From the NCBI GenBank assembly GCA_963699085.1, contig CAVOTH010000004.1:248001-312000 (forward strand): a DNA stretch of 64,000 nucleotides. The letters are read 5' to 3'. The notes beneath the pieces were generated by a model. The model saw nothing but the letters and a program-made list of their open reading frames with translations. It was not told the DNA's origin and searched no databases. This DNA comes from Bog-756 sp963699085. Its GTDB lineage: Bacteria; Actinomycetota; Acidimicrobiia; Acidimicrobiales; RAAP-2. The position numbers and the translations under genes were made by a program. Shown here piece after piece: positions 51,758 through 59,372 of this stretch (positions are counted from its first letter, which is position 1; each line of letters opens with the position of its first letter).

Positions 51758-53470
51758 GTGACCACTTCCCGGATCGGCGACGCGCCCGCCCTGGGCGAGG
51801 CCACCCTGCCCGCTGAGAGCGCAGCGGCATTACTGCGACGCAACGCCGCCTCGCCCGACATCGGACATCGACCCGCCGTCCTGTTCGAAGACCGGGTCGT
51901 CAGCCATGCCGACTACTACCGGGAGTCGTGTCGCTGGGCCAACCTGTTCCTCCGGTTCCGTCGCCCCGGCCGCCCGCTCCATGTCGGGGTGCTCATGGAC
52001 AACATCCCCGAGTACCTCTTCGCCTTCGGTGGGGCCGCACTCGCCGGGGGAGTGGTCGTCGGGGTCAACCACACCCGCAGTGGTGAGCAGTTGCTCCACG
52101 ACGTCAGCCACACCGACTGCGGGCTGGTCATCTACGAGCCCCGGCACCATGACCTGATCGCGCCGGTGGTCGACCGCCTGGACCAGGTGCTCGTCGTGGG
52201 CGACAGCCTGGGGGAGGCACTGGGCGCCGTATCGGACGCCGACCCGGAAGCCGAGGCGGACCTCGACCGGCCGTGGGCGCTCATCTTCACCAGCGGGACG
52301 GCCGCCGCCCCCAAGGCCGTCATCTGCTCACAACGCCGCATCCTGGTGACCGGCAACCGCATGGCCCAGATGATGGGCGTCGGTCCGGACGACGTGGGCT
52401 ATGTGTCCATGCCGTTGTTCCACTCCAATTCGGTGATGGTGGGATGGGCGCCATCGGTGGTGGTCGGGGCGTCAGTCGGCCTGGCCCGGAAGTTCACGGC
52501 GTCGGGCTGGCTCCCGGACGTTCGGCGCTATCGGGCCACCTATTTCAACTACACGGGGAAGCCGTTGGCCTACATCCTGGCCCAGCCCGAGCAACCCGAC
52601 GATGCCGACAACACCCTGCGGGTCGCCTACGGGAACGAAGGGGCACCCCAGGTGGTCGAGGCCTTCGGCGAACGGTTCGGCGTCCGGGTGATCGACGCCT
52701 TCGGCGCCACCGAAGGCGGCCTGGCCGTGACCCGGGTGGACGACGCCCCGGCGGGCTCGGTGGGCCGGGCCGGGCCCGAGCTCCGGATCGTGTCCGAGGA
52801 TGGAGAAGAGTTGGCGCGGGCGACGTTCGACGACGCCGGAGTCCTGGTCGATCCGGAGAACTGCGTCGGGGAGATCGTGAACACCTCCGGTGTCGGCGTG
52901 TTCGAGGGGTACTACAACAACGACGAGGCGAATTCCCGGGCCACCCGAAACGGCTGGTATTGGAGCGGAGACCTGGGCTACCTGGACGGAGAAGGTTTCC
53001 TCTACTTCGCCGGTCGCAATGCCGACTGGATCCGGGTGGATGGCGAGAACTTCCCGGTGGGCCCCATCGAGACGGTGGTGAATCGCCATCCCGACGTGCT
53101 GGCCTGCGCCGCCTACGGCGTGCCCGACCCCGAAGCCGGGGACAGGGTCATGCTCGCCCTGGTGCTGCGCGACGGTGCCCAATTCGACCCGGCGGAGTTT
53201 GCCGCCTGGATCGATGGTCAGGCCGACCTGAGCCCGAAGTGGCGCCCTACCCACCTGCGGCTGGCGACAGCTCTGCCGACGTCGCCCACCAACAAGGTCC
53301 TCACCAGGACGCTGGTCCACCAGAAGTACCGACCCGATCGTACTGACGGAGATCCGCTGTGGTTCCGAGCCAAGGGGGACGTTGCCTTCCGCCCTTTCGG
53401 CCCGGACGAGGGCGAGGACCTCCGTCGGCGAATGGACGAGTTCGGGCGCCTGCGGTTCTGGGATCTGTAG
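51758..53470 (+). CDS. AMP-forming acyl-CoA synthetase
   Basis: A 570-residue ANL enzyme resembling the FadD17 group of actinobacteria. Landmarks are LIFTSGTAAAPKAVICSQ (P-loop), NYTGKPLAYILAQPEQPDD, FGATEGGLAVTR for the adenine loop, WYWSGDLGYLDGEGFLYFAG and SPTNKVLTRTLVHQKY with the catalytic lysine. It activates fatty- or steroid-type acids as CoA esters. It starts on a GTG, with no gap of note to the dehydrogenase beta-type gene, so they are co-transcribed. Confidence 0.92.
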   Translation: MTTSRIGDAPALGEATLPAESAAALLRRNAASPDIGHRPAVLFEDRVVSHADYYRESCRWANLFLRFRRPGRPLHVGVLMDNIPEYLFAFGGAALAGGVVVGVNHTRSGEQLLHDVSHTDCGLVIYEPRHHDLIAPVVDRLDQVLVVGDSLGEALGAVSDADPEAEADLDRPWALIFTSGTAAAPKAVICSQRRILVTGNRMAQMMGVGPDDVGYVSMPLFHSNSVMVGWAPSVVVGASVGLARKFTASGWLPDVRRYRATYFNYTGKPLAYILAQPEQPDDADNTLRVAYGNEGAPQVVEAFGERFGVRVIDAFGATEGGLAVTRVDDAPAGSVGRAGPELRIVSEDGEELARATFDDAGVLVDPENCVGEIVNTSGVGVFEGYYNNDEANSRATRNGWYWSGDLGYLDGEGFLYFAGRNADWIRVDGENFPVGPIETVVNRHPDVLACAAYGVPDPEAGDRVMLALVLRDGAQFDPAEFAAWIDGQADLSPKWRPTHLRLATALPTSPTNKVLTRTLVHQKYRPDRTDGDPLWFRAKGDVAFRPFGPDEGEDLRRRMDEFGRLRFWDL

Positions 53471-53534
53471 GGGCCGACCCGTTGTCGTGGTGAACGTCAT
53501 GGGGCAGCCCTTGACCGGGACGGCTACTCCAAGT

Positions 53535-53560
53535 GGGAATCCACGTTAAGGAGTATCGTT
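53535..53560 (+). promoter_or_regulatory. Candidate ECF-sigma promoter before the exported repeat protein
   Basis: GGGAAT (53535-53540) and CGTT (53557-53560) are separated by 16 bases, close to the GGAAC/CGTT layout of extracytoplasmic-function sigma promoters. The ATG at 53568 follows at the distance expected for a leaderless or very short leader transcript. An AAGGAG at 53548-53553 is 14 bases from the ATG, far for a ribosome site. This is a motif match by eye only. Confidence 0.35.
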
Positions 53561-53567
53561 CTCGCGC

Positions 53568-54785
53568 ATGAGCGGTAGGTCTCGGCTGACTGTTGCGGTA
53601 GCGCTGGTGCTTTTGATCTCCGCTCAGGTCGGATCAATCCTGTCCACGGCGCAACCTGCGTCGGCGCAGACCTACGTCGGGACCACGGTGCAGCCCCTAC
53701 CCTTCGGCGACGCGTCCACGCACGGTCAGGTATCGCTGAGGGCCCAGGCCGACTTCGTCGGGATGGCGGCCACCCCGGATTCCATGGGCTACTGGTTGGC
53801 CGGAGCTGACGGGGGAGTCTTTGCCTATGGCGATGCCGGGTTCTACGGCTCGGCCGGTGGACTCAGACTCAACCAACCGATCGTCGGGGTCGCCGCAACC
53901 TCTACTGGGAGGGGCTACTGGTTGGTGGCCTCCGACGGCGGGGTCTTTGCCTACGGGGACGCCGGCTTCTACGGCTCGGCCGGCACGCTCAGGCTCAACG
54001 CCGCGGTCGTCGGGATCGCCGCAACACCCGATGGGAAGGGCTACTGGTTGGTGGCTTCCGACGGCGGGGTCTTCGCCTACGGCGATGCCGGCTTCTACGG
54101 AAGTGCCGCCGGAGAGATTCCGTCCGGATATACCGGGATGGCCGTCGCCGGCGGAGGTCGTGGCTACTGGCTGGTGAACGGCGCCGGGCAGGTCGCGACC
54201 TTCGGCGATGCCCAGAACTTCGGATCGGCGCCGAACAATCTGCTCGGTTCATACGTTGATGGGATCGCCGCGTCACCCGATTCCGGCGGCTACTGGTTGG
54301 TCGGAACGGACGGCGGCGTCTTCGCCTTCGGCGACGCGCCGTTCGAGGGCTCGACCGGGGGTGAGCAGCTGTTCAGTTCGGTGGTGAGCCTCGCGCCCAC
54401 ACATGACGGACGTGGCTATTGGCTGCTCACCGGCACTCCGATCCCTCCAGCGGGTGTGCCGATCCTCGGACGATCACTCCTCCCCGACTCTGAGGGCCTC
54501 GGCCTCGTCGCACCAAGCGGCATATTCTTGGGCGGTGATCCGACTGGAGCGGTCGGGGACATCCAGTGGGGCTCGTGGGGTGGCTCGCAAGCTGTCGGGA
54601 CAGGTGCCGCGGACTACGAAGCACCGGGCGAAGCTGTGTACCAGAGCACGCCTCAAGCTGCGGTGATCGTCGCCTATGACCTAGGAACCTGCAGCGGTCT
54701 GCTCATGTATCAGATGGTCAGCTGGTACTTCCCCCAGTTCGGGCAGAGCTTCACACCCAGCGACTCACCGAACTTCTGCTCGTGA
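53568..54785 (+). CDS. Exported beta-propeller-like repeat protein
   Basis: A 405-residue protein with a signal peptide (LTVAVALVLLISAQVGSIL, cleavage near ASAQ). Residues about 62-285 are five repeats of about 42 residues plus a partial sixth. The core is GYWLVASDGGVFAYGD followed by a variable GSAG-type turn, with an IVGVAAT strand; repeats 2 and 3 are nearly identical. This pattern looks like a propeller or stacked beta-sheet. Residues about 295-405 form a separate tail with two Cys (LGTCSG and the final NFCS) that I do not recognise. Likely surface-exposed and non-enzymatic. A perfect hairpin follows the stop. Confidence 0.85.
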   Translation: MSGRSRLTVAVALVLLISAQVGSILSTAQPASAQTYVGTTVQPLPFGDASTHGQVSLRAQADFVGMAATPDSMGYWLAGADGGVFAYGDAGFYGSAGGLRLNQPIVGVAATSTGRGYWLVASDGGVFAYGDAGFYGSAGTLRLNAAVVGIAATPDGKGYWLVASDGGVFAYGDAGFYGSAAGEIPSGYTGMAVAGGGRGYWLVNGAGQVATFGDAQNFGSAPNNLLGSYVDGIAASPDSGGYWLVGTDGGVFAFGDAPFEGSTGGEQLFSSVVSLAPTHDGRGYWLLTGTPIPPAGVPILGRSLLPDSEGLGLVAPSGIFLGGDPTGAVGDIQWGSWGGSQAVGTGAADYEAPGEAVYQSTPQAAVIVAYDLGTCSGLLMYQMVSWYFPQFGQSFTPSDSPNFCS

Positions 54786-54833
54786 CCTGACAACGCAGGA
54801 CCGAAGCCGCCGTCGAATGATTGGCTCGGGACG

Positions 54834-54867
54834 CGAAACACCCCCGGTCGATGCCGGGGGTGTTTCG
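54834..54867. terminator. Strong bidirectional hairpin terminator
   Basis: A perfect 14-base stem (CGAAACACCCCCGG and its complement) around a 6-base TCGATG loop, between two convergent exported-protein genes. The stem contains AAACA and TGTTT near its foot, so each strand reads a U-rich end. It likely stops transcription from both sides. Confidence 0.85.
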
Positions 54868-54898
54868 AATCGCCCTCGAGTAGGGCTGGTATCGCCGT

Positions 54899-55381
54899 CT
54901 ACAGGTGGATCGTTGTCCCCGGGAGCAGCGTGATGGCGCCGGCTGAGGACACACAGGCCAGGGCCTTGACCGAGTTGCCCACGGCCGGGATCCCGGTGCC
55001 CTTCGTCGAGGCGGCTGTCACCTTCCCCTTGAAGGAATACTCGGTGCCCTTGGTGCCACACTTGTTCGGCGTTACGTCCGACACCGAGGAGTCACCCACG
55101 GTTGTCGTCGCCCCACTGCTCTTCCAGGTGATGTTGCCGCCTTCGGCGAGGCTGACCGCAGGAGCGGTGGCACTCTTGTACCCCGCGCCGCCCGAAGGTG
55201 AGCATTTGCTGATGGTGACGGTACTGGAGATGGTTCCCTTCAGACTGCTGCAGGTGATGCCGGATTTCTTGGCTGCGGCTGTACCGGCGGCAGCACCGGC
55301 CGTCCCGGCAACGCCAAAACCGGCCGCGGACAAGGACGCCAAGGCGATCGCCGTGGGCACTACAACGGTCAAACGACGCAT
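54899..55381 (-). CDS. Small exported protein, unknown
   Basis: A 160-residue protein with a signal peptide (RRLTVVVPTAIALASLSAAG, cleavage near AGAA) and a mature beta-rich part with four Cys (GITCSSLKGT, ISKCSP, TPNKCGTKG, ALACVSSAG), probably two disulfides. Sequence blocks are GNITWKSSGATTTVGDSSVS and TEYSFKGKVTAAST. I do not recognise the family. ATG 55381 has GAGGAG 8 bases upstream. It is convergent with the repeat protein and shares its terminator. The 223 bases upstream hold promoters for this gene and for the divergent one and nothing else I can name. Confidence 0.78.
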   Translation of the reverse strand: MRRLTVVVPTAIALASLSAAGFGVAGTAGAAAGTAAAKKSGITCSSLKGTISSTVTISKCSPSGGAGYKSATAPAVSLAEGGNITWKSSGATTTVGDSSVSDVTPNKCGTKGTEYSFKGKVTAASTKGTGIPAVGNSVKALACVSSAGAITLLPGTTIHL

Positions 55382-55604
55382 ATCGATACTCCTCGTGCTC
55401 TGAAAACTGCACACGTTGCACAGATACCTTCACTGTCTCCGGGAATCGCTCCCGGTAAACATCAAAAACTGCCGCAGCGGGTTACCGGAGGGTCACCGAC
55501 CCGGTTCCTCGTGCCTCGGAAAATTTCTGCCAACGTGGTGGTCGAACGCCCCCTGTTTCCGAAGTGTCGGTAGCCTGTGCCCAGAACCGACCCCGGAGGC
55601 AACC

Positions 55605-55992
55605 ATGACCAGTGCGGACGATGCCGAGCGAATCGTCCGCGAGTTCTGTGACTCGTTCGACGGACGAGACGCCGAATCGTTGCGCCCGTACTTCACCGAC
55701 GATGTCGTCTATCACAACATTCCACTGGATCCGGCGGTGGGCATCGACGCCACCATCGCCTTCATCGACGCCTTCTTCGGTATGTGCGACACCATGACCA
55801 TCGAGACGGTCCACCTGGCCGTGCACGACAATCTGGTACTGACCGAGCGGATCGACACCTTCACCGATCGGGGATATCGTCGCCCCGTTGCCGGTCATGG
55901 GGACCTTCGAGGTCCGGGACGGGAAGATCAGCGCCTGGCGCGACTACTTCGACCTGGGCCAGATCACCGCCATGCTGTCCGGCGGGGCGTAG
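55605..55992 (+). pseudogene. Limonene-1,2-epoxide-hydrolase-like protein, one-base frameshift
   Basis: The ATG has GGAGG 5 bases upstream. The frame reads through NTF2-fold residues to RIDTFT, then one extra base near 55866 shifts it; the other frame continues IGDIVAPLPVMGTFEVRDGK to ISAWRDYFDLGQITAMLSGG. Removing the base gives 128 residues. The five active-site residues of Rhodococcus limonene-epoxide hydrolase (Tyr53, Asn55, Arg99, Asp101, Asp132) are matched here by Tyr36, Asn38, Arg82, Asp84 and Asp113. It would hydrolyse an epoxide without a covalent intermediate. Intact residues on both sides suggest sequencing error or very recent loss. Confidence 0.85.
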
Positions 55993-56001
55993 CCGCCCGG
56001 T

Positions 56002-56549
56002 TCAGCCACGTACGAAGCGGGCGGTAACGACGGCATGCGCCTCGGGCGCGGTCATGTGCAGGGGACCCCAGGTCATCCCGAAGGCAGCCCGCTCTACCTC
56101 TGCCTCCGCCCGTAGGGTGACGGCGTCAGCGGTGGCGTCGACGACCCGGACGACCGTATCCAGGGGCTGCTTGTGCCCTGCTGCGTCGAAGGTGACGCTT
56201 CCCCGTAGCTCTCCGCCCTCCGCGGGCGTGAGCCCGGCGGCCTCGATGGTGACCGTGGGGTGGTGCTCGGCGTCGAAGAAGTCATCGGAGCGGAGGTGCT
56301 GGTCGCGCTTCTTGTTCTTGGTGTTCACCGAATCTGCGCCGATCCTGATCCGACCGGAAACTGTTCCGGCCGCATCGACCTGCCCCTCGCCGGACGAGCG
56401 AGTCGAACCGACCATGCACGGTCATCAATCCCCAGAAGTGCTTCACATGGAACTCGACACTCGATCCTGCCGGGGTCGAGCGTCCATGCGCCCGATCCGT
56501 CCCGGACAAGTGCGGGAAGGTCGACGGGGGTGATTTCGGGACCGGTCAT
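56002..56549 (-). pseudogene. YceI-family lipid-binding protein, two frameshifts
   Basis: ATG 56549 has AAGGAG upstream and begins TGPEITPVDLPALVRDG, then AWTLDPG. An extra base near 56465 moves to SSVEFHVKHFWGLMTVHGRF, and another near 56392 to EGQVDAAGTVSGRIRIGADS, continuing NTKNKKRDQHLRSDDFFD to the stop at 56002. The three pieces together make a complete YceI barrel of 181 residues, which binds isoprenoid or other lipid chains. No signal peptide is present, so this would be a cytoplasmic member. Either two sequencing insertions or a new pseudogene. Confidence 0.8.
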
Positions 56550-56602
56550 GGTCGGTGCTCCTTGTTCTGCGGGGCGAGGGTCGAAGTCGCCAGAGATTGC
56601 AG

Positions 56603-57064
56603 TTACTGGTTGAAGTAGTAGCGGAGGATGAGTTCGGCGACGCACGCGGGCTTGGACGAGCCCTCGACCTCGAAGGTCAGATCCATGGTGACCTGAACGC
56701 CCCCGTCTCCCAGCGGTTCGGCGCCGGTCAGGACCGCGCCGAGACGCAGGGTCGAGCCGACCATCACCGGGCTCGGGAACCGGACCTTGTTGAGGCCGTA
56801 GTTGACCCCCATCCGGATGTTCTCCCACGTCACGATGTCGTGGATCAGTGTCGGACCGAGCGACAGGGTCAGGTACCCGTGGGCGATCGTGCCCCCGAAC
56901 GGTCCCTCCGCGGCCCGTACAGGGTCCACGTGGATCCACTGGTGATCGCCGGTGGCCTCGGCGAACGTATCGACACGGTCCTGGGTCACCTGATGTCCGG
57001 CGCTGTATCCGAGGTGCTGGCCGATGAGTGGGGTGAGGTCCTCGACCGAGGAGATCGTGATCAT
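56603..57064 (-). CDS. MaoC-like (R)-specific enoyl-CoA hydratase
   Basis: A 153-residue hotdog-fold hydratase. The MaoC motif is complete: FAEATGDHQWIHVDPVRA with catalytic Asp40 and His45, and GPFGGTIAHGYLTLSL. It adds water to a trans-2-enoyl-CoA giving the (R)-3-hydroxy product, or the reverse. This complements the 17beta-HSD4-like SDR at 37911. Residues before ATG 57064 are unlike the family. It lies 44 bases from the divergent alpha/beta hydrolase. Confidence 0.9.
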   Translation of the reverse strand: MITISSVEDLTPLIGQHLGYSAGHQVTQDRVDTFAEATGDHQWIHVDPVRAAEGPFGGTIAHGYLTLSLGPTLIHDIVTWENIRMGVNYGLNKVRFPSPVMVGSTLRLGAVLTGAEPLGDGGVQVTMDLTFEVEGSSKPACVAELILRYYFNQ

Positions 57065-57108
57065 GCCCGAGCGTATCGCCGGTACCCCGCCGTCGGCACT
57101 GGCCACGC

Positions 57109-57984
57109 GTGAGACCATGGGGCGTGGATGCGCAACGGGTGGTCTTCACCGGATTCGAGGGCGTGCAGCTGGTGGCCGACATCCGGGGTGACCCCGACGG
57201 GTGGCCGGTGCTGCTGCTGCACGGGGGCGGCCAGACCCGCCACGCCTGGGGATCGGCGGCCGAGCGGATCGCCGACGACGGGTGGCGGACGGTCTCGCTC
57301 GATCTGAGGGGCCACGGGGAGAGCGACTGGGCCCCGCGTGGCGACTACTCGTTCACCGCCTTCGGCAGTGACGTCGTGTCGGTGGCCGACCAGCTGGGCC
57401 GTCCGCCCGTGCTGGTGGGCGCGTCGCTCGGCGGGTTGTCCGCCGTCTACGCCGAGGGGACCAGTGACCGGGTGGTCTCGGCCGGCCTGGTGCTGGTGGA
57501 CATCACCCTGAAGACGAACATGGAAGGGATCCAGCGCATCAAGACGTTCATGGAGTCGGGGCTCGGCGGGTTCGCCACCCTGGACGACGCCGCGGTGGCC
57601 ATCGCCGCCTACACGCCGGAGCGCACCCGTTCCGTCAACCCCGAAGGCCTGCGCAAGGTGCTGCGCGAGCGCGACGGCCGCTGGTACTGGCACTGGGATC
57701 CCGCCTTCATCGGCCAGGGTCGCAACGAGGCTGTCCCCGAAGTCCTGGTCGATCTGCTGGATACGGCCGTACACAACATCCGGGTCCCGACCATGCTGGT
57801 GCGGGGCCTGCTCAGCGACGTGGTCACCCAGGAGGGTGTCGACCATCTGCTCGAGTCGGTACCCGGGTCCACCGTGGTCGACGTGGCCGGCGCCGCCCAC
57901 ATGATCGCCGGCGACCGGAACGACGCCTTTTCCGACGCCGTCCTCACCTTCCTGCGCGACCGCATCCTCCCGATCATCGGGTAG
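57109..57984 (+). CDS. Alpha/beta hydrolase
   Basis: A 291-residue serine hydrolase. The oxyanion motif LLHGGGQTRHAW, the acidic DLRGHGESDW, the nucleophile elbow GASLGG (about Ser106) and a late His in GAAHMIAGD give a complete catalytic set. It could be an esterase, lactonase or carbon-carbon hydrolase; nothing in the sequence decides. The GTG at 57109 is taken, but a GTG at 57124 is as likely. It is convergent with the frameshifted amidohydrolase. Confidence 0.88.
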   Translation: MRPWGVDAQRVVFTGFEGVQLVADIRGDPDGWPVLLLHGGGQTRHAWGSAAERIADDGWRTVSLDLRGHGESDWAPRGDYSFTAFGSDVVSVADQLGRPPVLVGASLGGLSAVYAEGTSDRVVSAGLVLVDITLKTNMEGIQRIKTFMESGLGGFATLDDAAVAIAAYTPERTRSVNPEGLRKVLRERDGRWYWHWDPAFIGQGRNEAVPEVLVDLLDTAVHNIRVPTMLVRGLLSDVVTQEGVDHLLESVPGSTVVDVAGAAHMIAGDRNDAFSDAVLTFLRDRILPIIG

Positions 57985-58055
57985 GCGGCTCCGACGTCCA
58001 GGTCGTGCCGACCGGTCCAATGGCCCGTCGGTCAGGGAGACCCGGCGGACTGGGA

Positions 58056-59255
58056 TCAGGGGCTGCGCCAGTCGTCCCGGGGTGGCAACGGATGGCGGAA
58101 GAGCCGCGACGGCGTTGCCGGCGGCCATGGCGCGCAAGGACGGCCTCGGGGAGCTGGCCGAACGATCGGGTCAGCACGGCCTGGGTGTCCGGCCAGGTCG
58201 AGTCGGCATGCGGATAGTCGCTCTCGACCATGACGTGGTCGATGCCGATCCGATCGAGTTGGGACGCCGCCGACGGCTCGTCGATGGTGCAGAACCAGAA
58301 GTTGCGGCCGAGCACCTCGCTCGGACGCAGGTCGCCCTCCCAGTCGGCACCGTCCGGCCCCGACGCCGAGTGGGCGAGCACATAGTCGACCCGATCCATC
58401 AGCATGGGCACCCACCCGATCCCACCTTCGGAGAGGGCGACCTGGAGCGACGGGAAGCGGAGCGGCACCCCCGACCACAGCCACTCGGCGGCGGCGAGCA
58501 GTGCGTTGACCGGGAACACCGTGGGAAGCAGGGCGAACGGCGGACCGGGAGACGGTAGAGGGGCCCAGGCCGATGCCCCGGTGTGGAGGCAGACGACGGT
58601 CCCGGTCTCCTGGCAGGCGTCGAAGAACGGGTCCCAGTGTCCGGTGAAGATCGAGGGGTAGCCGAGCTGGGACGGAAACTCGGGGAAGGTCACCGCCCGG
58701 AACCCGAGTGCGGCGTTGGCCCGGACTTCGGCGGCGGCCACGCTCGACATCGTCGAGCCACGGGAGCTGGAGGGGGATGATGCGGCCGGGGTGGGTGCCG
58801 GCCCACACCTCGCGGTGCCACTGGTTCCAGGCCCGGGTGCAGGCGAGCCCGAGCTCTTTGTCCGTGGCCCGGGAGAACACCGACCCGCAGAATCCGGCCA
58901 CGAGGGACGGGAAGCAGAGCGAGGCCCAGATGCCGTCCCGGTCCATGTCGGCCACCCGGGCGTCGATGTCGAAGCAGCCCGGCCGCATCTCGTCGAAGCG
59001 GGCCGGTTCCATGCTCCATTCCTCCCGCGGCCGCCCGACCACGGCGTTGAGCCCGACGTTGGGGTACTCGGCGCCCTCGAATTGCCAGTACTGGTGCCCG
59101 TCGTCGGCCTCGTGGACCCGTGGGGCGCGGTCGGCCAGTCGGGCGGGCACCCGACCCTCGAAGAGGTCGGGCGGCTCGACCAGGTGGTCGTCGACCGAGA
59201 TCACCGGGACCAGGATCGGCCGGGGCTCCGGGTCCGGCAGCAGTGTGCTCCCCAC
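58056..59255 (-). pseudogene. Amidohydrolase-2 family hydrolase, three single-base insertions
   Basis: Pieces in three frames form one protein: ISVDDHLVEPPDLFEGRVPA to IPLQLPWLDDVE; then VAAAEVRANAALGFRAVTFP to SDYPHADSTWPDTQAV; then RAMAAGNAVA and LFRHPLPPRDDWRSP. The extra bases are at about 58742, 58138 and 58104. Removing them gives 398 residues, exactly the length of the intact paralogue at 61879-63075, with which it aligns end to end. The start is a GTG at 59255 without a clear ribosome site. Family members hydrolyse or decarboxylate; the substrate is unknown. Confidence 0.85.
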
Positions 59256-59372
59256 GGGGGCCGAGAGTAGCGTTGTCCGAACTCGACGACCCGGGGGGGT
59301 TCCATGGAGCGAGCGGCCATCGCAATGGCGGTTTGCCATCCGAGCGGCCAGTCGCGCCCGGGGGGTGCTGCC

